Source of the DNA: Spirometra erinaceieuropaei
Lineage: Eukaryota; Platyhelminthes; Cestoda; Diphyllobothriidea; Diphyllobothriidae
Length of the DNA: 64,000 bases
Reading direction: 5' to 3'
NCBI GenBank assembly: GCA_902702965.1
Contig: CACRXP010000017.1
Location: forward strand, 63,316-127,315
Positions 47,415 to 57,900 of the stretch are shown piece by piece; position 1 is the first letter of the stretch; each line of letters starts with the position of its first letter. The notes below the pieces were generated by a model. It was not told the origin of the DNA. It searched no databases and saw only the letters and a list, made by a program, of their open reading frames with translations. Made by a program: the position numbers and the translations under genes.

Positions 47415-47462
47415 TTTCATCTGACGACGGGTTGGTGTCACCAGCTCGAAAATGTACGAGTA
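47415..47462 (+). ncRNA. PLE hammerhead in 3' terminal repeat
   Basis: Core CTGACGA (47421-47427), spacer C, stem II GGGTTGGT/ACCAGCTC (8 pairs including G-U) around GTC, then GAAAATGT. Compared with the 5' copy (GAAAATTT), stem III has lost its pair next to the cleavage site. Stem I ends in CAT/ACG, with one mismatch. Confidence 0.55.
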
Positions 47463-47524
47463 CAACTCAATTTTTCCGACGAGCATTCTGTCTTCATCAT
47501 ATTATATCGGAATGCACACTAACT

Positions 47525-47552
47525 AAGCTATCCACATGTATATATATATATT
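47525..47552. repeat. TA tract between PLE and SINE
   Basis: TATATATATATTATGATAG: the PLE 3' end on one side, the 3' end of an inverted SINE on the other. Confidence 0.85.
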
Positions 47553-47786
47553 ATGATAGTGGGCGCTCGCCGATCAGGTTGCGGAACATGCTCGATCCGT
47601 TGTGCCTTGGGACTCATACTAAAAACCTCGCAGGCAGTCGCACAGCGACTAGTAGTAGACATAGATGAGATGATACCGACAAAGACAAGGGAGACCGGAA
47701 TGGCCATTTCTGGCTTATTAGCCGTCATCAGCCAGTCATACCCAACCCCAAGTGTGGATCACATGAGATTCGAACCCGGGATCTAC
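47553..47786 (-). mobile_element. SINE, inverted, truncated in its tRNA head
   Basis: Minus-strand SINE of the head type seen at 48 kb. Body and long 3' extension (GATCGGCGAGCGCCCACTAT) are complete, but it stops within the head at the B-box-like GGGTTCGAATCTCATG. It meets a forward SINE tail at about 47787. Confidence 0.85.
47693..47737 (-). ncRNA. SINE hammerhead, intact
   Basis: Minus strand: stem I GACTGG/CCGGTC, core CTGATGA, stem II GGCT/AGCC with AATA loop, GAA, stem III ATGG/CCAT, T17. Identical to the consensus. Confidence 0.75.
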
Positions 47787-47880
47787 TGTGCGACTGCCTG
47801 CGAGGGTTTAAGTATGAGCCCCAAGGCACAACGGAACGAGCATGTTCCGTAACCTGATCGGCGAGCGCCCACTGTCATAA
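47787..47880 (+). mobile_element. SINE 3' extension fragment (forward)
   Basis: GTGCGACTGCCTGCGAGGGT to GATCGGCGAGCGCCCACTGT, the last ~95 bases of a SINE unit. It is the inverted counterpart of 47553-47645, so the two form the arms of a ~330-bp hairpin. It is followed in tandem by two whole units. Confidence 0.82.
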
Positions 47881-48188
47881 TTAATATTCCCGACCACAAC
47901 CGACAGGACAACGGGCCCGTGGCTCAATGGTAGAGCGTTCAACTCTATGACCAAAGATCCCGGGTTCGAATATCAAGTGATCCACACTTGGGGTTGGGTA
48001 TGACTGGCTGATGACGGCTAATAAGCCAGAAATGGCCATTCCGGTCACCCTTGTCTTTGTCGGTATCATTTCATCTATGTCTACTACTAGTCGCTGTGCG
48101 ACTGCCTGAGAGGGCTTAAGTATGAGCCCCAAGGCACAACGGATCGAGCATGTTCCGTAACCTGATCGGCGAGCGCCCACTGTCATAA
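47881..48188 (+). mobile_element. tRNA-derived SINE, tandem unit 1 (308 bp)
   Basis: Leader TTAATATTCCCGACCACAACC, head GGGCCCGTGGCTCAATGG with TAGAGC (A-box) and CCCGGGTTCGAATATC (B-box), body, GTCTTTGTCGGTATCAT, then a ~110-base extension ending AGCGCCCACTGTCATAA. The next unit follows without a spacer. The period is 308. Confidence 0.88.
48002..48046 (+). ncRNA. SINE hammerhead, intact
   Basis: Stem I GACTGG (48002-48007) with CCGGTC (48041-48046), core CTGATGA (48008-48014), stem II GGCT/AGCC, GAA, palindromic ATGGCCAT, T17. It has the consensus sequence. Confidence 0.75.
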
Positions 48189-48490
48189 TTAATATTCTCG
48201 ATCACAACCGACAGGACAACGGGCCCGTGGCTCAATGGTAGAGCGTTCAACTCTATGACCAAAGATCCCGGGTTCGAATATCAAGTGATCCACACTTGGG
48301 GTTGGGTATGACTGGCTGATGACGGCTAATAAGCCAGAAATAGCCATTCCGGTCTCCCTTGTCTTTGTCGGTATCATCTCATCTATGTCTACTACTAGTC
48401 GCTGTGCGACTGCCTGCGAGGATTTAAGTATGAGCCGCAAGGCACAACGGATCGAGCATGTTCCGTAACCTGATCGGCGAGCGCCCACTG

Positions 48491-48496
<6 letters not shown>
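48189..48496 (+). mobile_element. tRNA-derived SINE, tandem unit 2 (308 bp)
   Basis: Nearly identical repeat of the preceding unit, ending CCCACTGTCATA directly against (TA)n. Differences include TTCTCGATC against TTCCCGACC and TAGCC against TGGCC in the body. Confidence 0.88.
48310..48354 (+). ncRNA. SINE hammerhead
   Basis: As at 48002-48046, but with ATAGCCAT in place of ATGGCCAT. The two outer pairs AT/AT of stem III remain, and core and stem I are intact. Confidence 0.7.

Positions 48497-48557
<61 letters not shown>
48497..48557. repeat. (TA)n microsatellite
   Basis: About 30 TA dinucleotides between the SINE dimer and the second 352-bp array. Confidence 0.95.
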
Positions 48558-48559
<2 letters not shown>

Positions 48560-48600
48560 AGTTATTATTCCGTAATTTCGACGTAGATACTTGCTAAAAG

Positions 48601-48671
48601 CCCAGACACGTGTTTCGGCGATATTCTAGCGCTGCGTGACACAGCTGCGAGGTGTTGGGCTCTTCAGTGGG
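48601..48671 (-). ncRNA. 352-bp repeat hammerhead, unit 8
   Basis: Core CTGAAGA and GAAACACGTGTC intact, stem I CCCA/TGGG intact. Stem II weakened (GCCCA facing TCGCC). Confidence 0.65.
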
Positions 48672-48952
48672 TCTCCGAGCGTTCTCTAGCGGTTTCTGGT
48701 ATATGATCTCCAGAGAATAATCAGGTATATAATTTCAGAAATTTATCAGTGCAGGACTTGGAGAGAAATCTCCTGGACATGACTTTGTAGGGTCAGAACC
48801 AAAATTTCAATGGACATTTGAGTCGAAGACAATTAACTACTGTGGAATTACTACGTAATGCCCATTCTACAAACAAGTAGTACTACAAGTAGTATGAAAT
48901 CCATATAGAAAAGGTATTATATCGTACTCCCGACGTAGATACTTGCTAAAAG

Positions 48953-49023
48953 CCCAGACACGTTTTTCGCCGATATTCTACCGCTGCGTGACACAGCTGC
49001 GAGGGGTTCGGCTCTTCAGTGGG
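48953..49023 (-). ncRNA. 352-bp repeat hammerhead, unit 9
   Basis: Core CTGAAGA, stem I CCCA/TGGG and stem II GCCGA/TCGGC intact. GAAAAACGTGTC shows C15.2 changed to A, breaking one stem III pair. Confidence 0.68.
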
Positions 49024-49206
49024 ACTCCGAGCGATCTCTAGCGGTTTCTGGTATATGAACTCCAGAGAATAATCAAGCGAATAATTTCAGAAATTAATCA
49101 GTGCAGGACTTGGAGATAAACATCCGGTACATAACTTTTTAGGATCAGAACCATTATTTCAATGAACATTGGAGTCGAAGTCAATCAACATCTGTGGAAT
49201 AGCAAC

Positions 49207-49259
49207 GTATATTTATATATATATATATATATATATAAACTGATATATATATATATATC
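49207..49259. repeat. TA-rich tract
   Basis: Two TA runs separated by AAACTG, closing the second 352-bp locus. Confidence 0.9.
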
Positions 49260-52259
49260 CTTTCCTTTGTGAAATGCCTATTAGTTTCAGAAAGAACACT
49301 TAGGCCTTGATTAATACATTCATTCGTTCATCGCACGTGTGGTCTTTTTATTTTTATAAGGGAAAATTAACGGTTAACATTAATGATCGCTTTATTCGTC
49401 CATGATCCCAACCCATCCCAGGACAAAGACGCTGTAGTGTAAGGAAATAACAGTTACGAAACAGGTTTATTCATGGAAAGTCAAAACATTGCCTTCATCC
49501 ATTGATATTCATTCGCGTAATCTAGATTATCTATGCTTTACCTTTTAAGTTACAAAAGTGGCAAGGAAACCGAACAGAACAGAATGCTCCAGGAAGGGCC
49601 TCAGCCTATTGGGGAAGTCCTCCGGTAATTATCAACTTTAGTGAAAGTGAGAAAATAGAGGCATTTCATGGGGCAATGCCGGGAACAGATATCCATCGGA
49701 AAAAATTGCTCTGTATTGTGATTTTGTAGAAAAATGCAATTCCTTAATTGATAATCTCAAAACAACAATGTTTCTGAAGTAATACATGTCGCTCCCAATT
49801 TCGGTCAGAAACTCGAATTGCACTGGAAGTGTTCTAAGGAGCTACGACTTGTATCGAAGTAAGTGGGAGATCACCAATAATGCACCACCAATGCATGGAT
49901 TGTTTTTTTATATCAGGGATAATTACTGACTTAAATTCAATACAACTCTTCGCTCGGCAAACATTGCAACTTCATGGTAATGAGAGATTAAGAAGAGCCC
50001 ATTGTCGTATGCACTGGCAGCAACATGCCCTATCACGTATGTAGCTTTTGATGATTGCGCATTAAATTTTCCGACAATTGCCGATGCAGAGGTCTGCCTG
50101 CTGGCAGTCTGAAGTCTTAATGGAATGCCGCTTATAAGGACTTTCCTCCAGCACTCCCTCAGCTGAAGTAATTAGACTTAGCTGTCTTTATGATGGTTAG
50201 CTTTAAAGTGAACGTCTTAGTAGTAATAAGAATTTGTACGCATGGTACAACGCCGTCTCGACTGTTGCAGGAGGACCATAGTTTGCTGTTGTTGTTTTTG
50301 CTGCTATGTTAGGTCAGGTCAGGGAGGCCGAGCTGACAGACGTATTCACTTCACGTCAAAACCCACTGTCAGCCATGACTTCCAAAGCGTCTGCTGTCTG
50401 TATCGTCTGCATGCAGGTATGCATTTACGCAGCACGTGCACAAGACTCCGGTTTCATGCGTAAGTGGACTCAATCCACACACCTAACTGCTGCGCACTTA
50501 GCAATCTCTCACATGATCCTAGACGTGCTTTTTCACGTAAGCACACAACGCAGAGTACAGGCGGCGAAAACAGTTTTGAGTTGTGGATTTATAATATTCA
50601 CCCTTCATTGCCCTCAGAGCAAAATCTATCTCTAACCGCAGGGTTTAATCCACTCCGTCAATGGTCGCTGTCACAGGTCCCCGTTTGATTACGAACACCA
50701 TATTGGTATCAATTATATCATCGTTTTTTACCCTATCTGTTTTGTCTCTGATTATGGGTTTGAGCAGGCATACGAAAGGTCAGGCTAATAAACATCTTGT
50801 CAAGGCAATCGTGTCTCCTTCTTTAAACCTGGTCAATGTTCTTCATCACTGAAACCTGAAGTAGTTGAATCATGACCAAAAGATTTTAGGGCATTTCTTG
50901 GTAAATAGGAACAATGCAACTTTTAACCGCCTAAGTTATTTGACAGGAATGCTTCGTTAAAGTCAAGAATATTATTCACCAGGAGAAGCAAGAGACTTCA
51001 TTGTGATCCATGATTACTACCAACGTATGATGAGGAGGTGTGCAGTGAACGATATAAAAACCATTGCGTTTGAGAGGCCTATATAGGAAAAAAAATTCAG
51101 CGTTCTTCAGACGGTTAAATGTTTGCGCTCGCAGGCTTGTAGATAATGGGACGACGCCTAATGCCAAAAACCGACTTTTGTAATCCTTAGTTAGTATGAC
51201 ATGGAAACAGGCAATTCCAATTTATATAAGCGAGGTTTTGCCAAACTCAAAGTATAGTACATAATACATCTGCCTCAACCGTGACCCTGATAGAAGTCTA
51301 CCCAATATTTGACACATAGCGACTCGGAGTTCGATGGTAGGTGGTGCTGTGGAATCCCTTTAAATGCTTCTAGCAGGCAGCTTGGGCCAAAGTTTGTGCA
51401 CACAGTTTTAAGACCTTCATTTGATAAGATATCAAGAAGGAGAGGCAACTTCATGGGCGCCTACAATATCAAAAATTAATTTATTTCATCGGAACCGGTA
51501 AGGATACGAATTGACGGAGACTGCTGTGTTTGACTTAAAATTAAGTATATCTTCAACACTGAGCATATTGATTTTTGTAAAAGTGTTATTTGCCTTATAA
51601 TACCCGTTACACATGGCAGACATATTTTGCCCGCTGTCGCATTTGGTCTCATTATTATTAATAAAACTTTTCATGTGAAAGATGTAAACGTCAATGAATT
51701 GGCAGATGCCTTCGCCACAAGCTCATCCAGCGAGCGCAATGCATCTTGCTTCCATTTATTTTGCATATTTCGACGTTGTCTGCAGACGCTCTGGAAATTT
51801 CGTTAAAAATTAAACCCTGTTAATGCAATAGTGCATGTTCTGCCAGTGATCCGGAGGCAGGTAAGAAGTCCCCAATCCCGTCCATACCTTCCGTATCAAT
51901 GCTAAATTGAAAGCTGATGTATCACTGAAAAGAGGAAATCAGTCTCATCCATTCGCAGTTCGACAGACATGGACATACATATTCCAGAAGTTATACCCAA
52001 ATGCGTACAAGCAGAGTACAGATAATTTTGCTGACTTTCGTATTTGGCACGTAGTGTGATTCCGGAGCATCTAAACAATTTATTTCATGTCTATATAGTT
52101 TCAAGAACACCTTATTTAAAAGCAATCGGTATTTGATTCATTGTGATTAGTCGTATTGGGGAAAATTTACGGGTGGGCAGCAGGACGGACAGTTCAACGT
52201 CCATCTGCCACAGCGAGATGCTTGCGCAGTACATACTTATTTGTCAAAACGTAGTTAGT
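49260..52259. other. Unassigned sequence
   Basis: No gene, RNA or repeat recognised. Overlapping plus-strand frames of 73-109 codons at 50242-50688 lack any motif; the cysteine-rich stretch at 50260-50310 reflects a TG-rich run. Minus frames at 50976-51674 also lack motifs. Confidence 0.5.
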
Positions 52260-53520
52260 AATATATACCAGGAATACTTTCAAGACAGAGGCTGATGGAC
52301 AACTCCCATTTCTGGATGTCCTTAGACGTCAAAAAACCGATGGATCACTTCACAGGTCAGTTTGTCGCAAAGAGGCGTTCAGAGGTAATTCTACACTTTG
52401 AGAGTAACCAGCTCGTTATATCCCTAGATAGTATGACGCCAGTTCTAAGCGGAATAGAACATAGACAGGATACCGGAGAACAAATTTACTGTGTCAGTCA
52501 CTATGTGTACGCCAACTGTTAATCCTTCCCTCCGTGGCTTCGTATTCAAGGGTTCAGCCCTCGTCTGGTTTGAGTGCTCCTACTGGTCTAGTCCGGAGCG
52601 CCCGCATGAGCAGGCCCTCGCGTGTTGCTGACCCCTGGAGGTCGCGCATGACTCAGTGGTGTGCTAATGTCTGGCTCGCAAGCCGGCTTCCTAGGCGAGG
52701 CTGTACGGCCGGTTTTCGGTTATTTGGCAGGCGTGACGTCCGGCCGACAGGAACAGTGCGTCGTGTCCTGGGCCGTCCTAACACAGCCTGTCCCTCACAA
52801 ACGGACTGCAGTCTACAGCCTTCTGAATCGAGCTAAAACCCACTGCTCTGATAAATGAAGTCATCGAGCAGACATGGCATAACTCTACAAACTGTTCTCC
52901 CCAAAATGGGTGCACGCATGACTTATACGTCAATGCCCGAGGCAGCAGCAACTGAAGGGGGAAGGTATTTCCAATGCGGCGACCGCTTAAGCACCAAAAT
53001 CAACCACCTGGCGAACTCTCTTATACGTAAAAAAAGTACCTGAACAAATCGAAAGACAATTAAACAAGTACCAGATACATATAGCACATCAGACGGCACC
53101 TACAGTACACACACCGCTTGTACACTCTAAGGACAGGGTTGGTTACCTCAAAAGAGAAGGCGTTGTCTACAAAACCCTATGTCCTATTGTGATGCCGTTA
53201 ATTGTGGCCAAAAATGGAAAATCCATCTAAACCCGTATACATGAACATCAGTCAGTGGGGAAGAGACGCGACAATCCATCCCAGATGGCCATACATACAC
53301 ACACTGGAGACTGGGCACACATTTTCATGGGAGAACAGTCGTATTGTACTCGACTGCCTGATAAGGAAAGGCCGTGAATTCCTTGAGACAATACACTCAG
53401 ATGAGGCATTCATCAACCGGCATATCGATCTGGATACTACGTGCAATATCTTTAAGGACGGCTTCAAATTGACTGAACCGTCGCCGAGAAGATATCTTCA
53501 ACCAATCACATAATAATTAG
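52260..53520 (+). pseudogene. PLE relic: RT end and GIY-YIG endonuclease, with an insertion
   Basis: Starts in the post-catalytic RT block (ADGQLPFLDVLRRQKTDGSL at about 52288, broken frames), then CRKEAF and ESNQL. About 370 bases of unrelated, partly GC-rich sequence follow (about 52420-52792), after which the PLE resumes at HKRTAVYSLLNRAKTHCSD. Linker and endonuclease remains: KYQIHIAHQTAPTVHTPLVH, GVVYKTLC, VNCGQKWKIHL (YxG half lost), then THTLETGHTFSWENS, RKGREFLETIHSDEAFINRH and IDLDTTCNIFKDGF to about 53480. Several frameshifts and stops. Inactive. Confidence 0.8.
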
Positions 53521-53568
53521 TCAGACTTGGTCTAGAAGTTAATTATCTTTGCACGCCCGTTGTCTGAA

Positions 53569-53605
53569 GACGCTTTTGGGAACCAGAAACGGAAATGCAC
53601 GCCAT
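53569..53605 (+). ncRNA. PLE hammerhead-like motif (decayed)
   Basis: Core CTGAAGA (53574-53580), a strong stem II CGCTTTTGG/CCAGAAACG with one mismatch around GAA, then GAAATGCA where related elements have GAAAATTTGCA. A 3-base loss removes stem III. Downstream TTTCCCAAAG is shared with the motif at 58.77 kb, confirming homology. Confidence 0.5.
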
Positions 53606-53610
53606 AACAT

Positions 53611-54670
53611 TTTCTGTTTCCCAAAGAATTGCATCCTCCTAATTATATATCTTGGGATGCCCTTTTTTCAATTTATGCCAATCTTACGAGATAAAATATC
53701 GACCTCACCGGTACTACCTAAAATCCCAAACACGTGTTTTGCCGCTTCATTGCATAGTTACGATGGCAGGTAATTGAATATAACACAGTTGCCCCCTAAT
53801 GGATGATGAACCTCGGCCTAAACATTCTTGTCCAATGTTTGTCTGGTTCAAACTGATTGATTCCAAAGTTCAAAAGCAACAATAATAGTCAATGGTCAAT
53901 CATGGTCCAACATTCATTTGAAGATTGAACGTCTTTTCCAGTAGCAATTTACGCGCACGCAACAAGCGGTCCTATCACCGCAGTAAAAGGGCACGTCATG
54001 CATAACATACTCAAAAATGTCCAGTCGAACATGTGTAAATGCAGCGCTTCATCTAACCTGGCTTTGCAATCCTGTCATATGATTTCTTAAAAAACGTTAT
54101 ACGGTAAACATTCGATTGCCCGCCATATCGTTCAGTTTGGGCGTTCTTGAATGACGTACAACCGGCTACAATTCCTGTTTGTTATTTACTTTTTTGAAAG
54201 AAAACTTCTGCAGATCAGTTATCGGGAGTCACAGCAGGCCATTTCAAAACCCTTAGTTTGCCAAGAACGATCTGCCCTTCTACAGAGCTTAATACCAGGC
54301 TTCATACAGTTATGGGATTTCCGCTAGACAAAAATGTAAATATTGCTAATATGTGTTCTCAAAACTAATAGATTGCAAAATCCGTGATATTGGAGGTACT
54401 TTGTTGGGTCGCGCAGAAGTAACTATCATATAAAGACGGATTATTTAAAGTATTTCGATATTGGCTCTCCATTCAACACTCACACAAACGCTATGATACA
54501 GCCACTTAACATTACGTCGTCAATGCTGCTATTGCTTTTATTTGGTAGCTTAAATTTCTGACCTATAATTGTTCGCTCAATTGTCAATCGGATGTACCAG
54601 CGGAGTCGGAGGAAAAAAACATCGTGCGAAGCATAGCACAACGCCATATATCAGAGCTCGCATAAGATGA
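53611..54670. other. Unassigned sequence
   Basis: No feature recognised between the PLE tail and the GC-rich PLE fragment. Confidence 0.45.
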
Positions 54671-54965
54671 AATGCCTGCATAAATTGGATCATCGATCTG
54701 GGGGGCAGTCACGGCGCGGGACAATCGGGGCCGCCAATTATCACCGCGGCCGACAAAGATGGGCGGGATTCAGATCACGGTGACATGCGCGTCGGATGCA
54801 GCCACACAGGCGGCAATGGTGGGTCAGGCATAGAACAAAGTGCGCCAAAAAAGCAAAGCTGTGTGCACGACTGCTCAGTCTCTAAAGATGGGTAGAAGAA
54901 ACGACTACCCGAAACGTCAGACCCCAAATACACCTCTCCCGGTGAATGCCTTCTCCTCTTTTAAT
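54670..54965 (+). mobile_element. PLE 3' untranslated fragment
   Basis: A GC-rich island (GGGGCCGCCAATTATCACCG, GATGGGCGGGATTCAGATCA) in AT-rich surroundings ends in a PLE-type hammerhead motif and ATACACC. It resembles the 3' region of the 61-kb PLE in composition and end structure. No coding part remains. Confidence 0.55.
54878..54922 (+). ncRNA. PLE hammerhead-like motif (ACGU type)
   Basis: Stem I GTCT/AGAC (4 pairs), core CTAAAGA (G5 changed to A), spacer T, perfect 6-bp stem II GGGTAG/CTACCC, then GAAACGTC. Only the G5 change argues against activity. Confidence 0.65.
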
Positions 54966-57900
54966 ATACCAGTGTCTCATGATGACGCCCTTAAGAATGT
55001 TGTTTCAAGATGACAATTTCGCAAGAGAAGCACGTGAAATAAAGCAGATATTTAGTGAAAAGTTATGTAATATAGTGATCCCAGACCAAAGAAAAAAAAC
55101 AACATGAGCCTACATGAGGCATGATATCGTTGGACTATTAAGAAAGGCTTGCACCGCAAGATCTCCGAGTTTGGACAGAGCAGATCGCCTCCATGCATTC
55201 ATTATATGCAGTGCCTCTGTGACATCTTGCAATCGCTTGACGTCAGTCAAACTGGTTAACCGCAGCCCCGTAGCTCGCAACGTCTTTGCAGCTTGTCCAA
55301 GAGCGTAAGAATAATGTAATTCTGCTTCTGCATCTACCTTCTGCAACTCAACATGGATTACGTCTCTTGCCACATAAACGTCATAGGAGCCCTGCTTTAC
55401 CTGAAATGGTACATAAAGTGAACTGGCTGTTTAACAAATATAAAATATTCTGCAAGAATTTGCACAGATTTTTCAAGTTTACACATAGAAGTCCATTTGG
55501 TTCCGTTTTCCGGGCATTTCCAAACAATGGTTTGGGATTGTGTTAAAAGCTCAGAGCCGGCGCACATTACACTCATTTACTTCAGTAGCTATTCGAAAAA
55601 GATATATTACCGATGTGAGCAAGCAATTTTTTAATACATTATGCATCTAGTGACGCTGAGCACGAACAATGTAGTCACTGACGAATAGCGCTTGCCAATA
55701 TTTTATGCTCATTGTCACTGTGCAAGTACTTTCAAACGTCATATTAACATGCAAGTGTTTATATCGTATTTTGGGGAGAAGTAAAAGTTAGAAGCGGAGA
55801 CATGATCTACCCCGGGGTTTCTACTGCTGTATGCCTCGAATGCAGAGCGTTCAGTATTATCTATGCGCTTCTAGGTACGCCACCTGCAGATAAGTATCAA
55901 GTAAACAAATATAAATATTTTTATTTGGAATATTAATAGTTTAGGCGGAATGCTCATCCAGTGTACAAATTCCTGAATATCGCCATCCACAAACACATCG
56001 TCTGCTTGAGCCTACTGAAATTTTCCTAGGTTGCGAGCGAAAACCCATCAAAAATACCCTTCGAATGGAATACTTGTACTTAGTATAAATTACAACGAAT
56101 GACATTCTTAGGGAAGGTATGCCTCTTGGATGTTTCTGACCGTTTGCCACTGGAAGGTTTGCTTTTCTTAAGGGTCAAGTCCAATTTTTTATGATGCAGG
56201 GAATTTATAGCTCAATCGGCATACCTGCCAGAGCCTATCTTTGTTGTGTGCTTTGCAAACTAGCTTATTGTGGTTATAGTGTGTGTCTGATCGGCCTGTG
56301 GATTGACCATGAAGGCTGTGGCTATATGCGAAACCACCGTTCCCCGGCCTTCTGGCAGCAAATGCAGTTTGATACCGAACTAACAGTTAATACTGCGTTT
56401 CATCCATATGGGTCCATACGGCTCTTTTGCCGACAGCCCCTCTTTTTGACGGAGTTTACAGTTATGCAGATTACAAAACGCATCAATGGCGTGGCATGCC
56501 TGTCTGTCTTCGGATGTACAAAGTGCCTGGAAAGATTGATGGTGTAGTGTACGTGACCTTTGGACAGTAACTCTGCATATTTCTTTCATTCATCGGTTAC
56601 AACTACAATACCCAGAGCAACCAGTTCTTTATGACAGCCCTCAGCGACATCCATGATTCATTATGGATCTGCTCATGTATAGCCCCCCCCCTTAGTTGTT
56701 TTTTTTAACATTTCAAATAGCCAATCCTGCCGCGCTTAATACCCAACATTGTGTTTTTGTCTGCTTATTAGAGTATTGGGTTAGATGGTAGTCGGTAGTC
56801 CTCCCGGTGCCGAAAACTCCCAGCCACCTGTCTTACGGACCGGTGGTAATAGGGGCTATACGGGTGGGGCGGATGAGCGGAGGCGTAAATGGCGCTGGCA
56901 GTGTATGCCTGGAATTGACGCCCCTGCAAAAGTGAAAGCCTAATTTACATAAGGTAAAAATGCAAGAAGGGCATGGAAATGAGCATGATTAATTCGAACG
57001 GTATGCGGAATAAATGAGGCCTTTCCGCAGATTGGGAAGAATAAAAACTGAAGGTGAACAAACAATGGGAAGAAGGCAGTGTGTCTTAAGATCATTCCGC
57101 AGTATGTGCGATAGTACTCAAACCGACAGAATGCACATGAGAACACGGGAACCAAGCAGCGGCACGCATGACGGCATAACGCAAGCGGGTTAAGACTTTA
57201 ATGCCAAGAATATGTTTGGGCGGAAGATAAAATCCGCAAATAATAGTTTATTGCCCCTGTGGCCACATTTAGAATTAAAACTATGGCAGTAGGTGTGTGC
57301 TATACGTGGGTGGAGAATCGGTAGACACCCTATCTGCGCGACGGTTGTCCTTTTCGTACACGGTCACGCCGAACTCTGCAAGAGGTCTGGAGTAAAAAGA
57401 CCAAAGGACGCAGGCAAACCGATAAAGCAGAGACCCGCGCCAATCCGCCTAGGTTAGTAATGAGAAGCTTGATGAATCATAATCCGCCTAGGATAAATCT
57501 TTCGCCTTTTACTAAAGCTTTGCGTGTGGGGGTGCAATACGATGAATCTATATAGGCATTTTTGCAGCGCCTCGTTCTCGGGGCGGTTAAAGTGAACAAG
57601 AAGGTCGCCCTGACAGGGCTTCTGCGCGTGCACTCCCAGATATATGGAGAACGTAATCACACCTCCTGAAATCGTACTGCCTTAAACTGGAACTGCAAGA
57701 AAGGATCGCTAACTAGCAGGGCTACCAACTACCAACCCGCCGAGTATTGTCTATCGCAAATGCAAGGCATTTAGATTTCTCCATGTGGTTAACGAAACGT
57801 CAGCTGTATATATATGTCAGGCCACCACGTATGTAAATCATTATGTAGAAGGCCAAGAGTATAGTCGTCTGCTTATTCTATTCTCGTCTGCCTGCACATC

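Larger units (their letters stand above)
44564..47535 (+). mobile_element. Near-complete Penelope-like element with terminal direct repeats
   Basis: About 170-bp direct repeats bound the element: 44564-44732 and 47367-47535, both with GACCAGTTCACTTTCTCCA, CTGACGACGGGTTGGTGTCA and ATATCGGAATGCACACTA. These correspond to the pseudo-LTRs of PLEs. Between them lies one long frame encoding RT and GIY-YIG endonuclease. The 3' repeat runs into (TA)n. This is the only copy in the window holding both enzymatic domains. Confidence 0.9.
48558..49206 (-). mobile_element. 352-bp tandem repeats, second locus (units 8-9)
   Basis: Two minus-orientation copies with landmarks GACACGTGTTTCGGCG at 48605 and GACACGTTTTTCGCC at 48957 (spacing 352). 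They are bounded by (TA)n on both sides, as at the first locus. Confidence 0.87.

Noticed and set aside
47921..47992. tRNA-like sequence with A- and B-box
   Set aside because: It repeats with the SINE body attached at several loci and has no proper acceptor stem, so it is a SINE head rather than a tRNA gene.
56191..56547. 118-codon frame with hydrophobic cysteine-rich segments
   Set aside because: No recognisable domain or splice sites, and an opposite-strand frame overlaps it. Not enough to call a gene.
57811..57820. GAAACGTC followed by AGCTG, resembling the 3' half of a PLE hammerhead
   Set aside because: No CTGANGA core or matching stem II strand lies upstream at the required distance.
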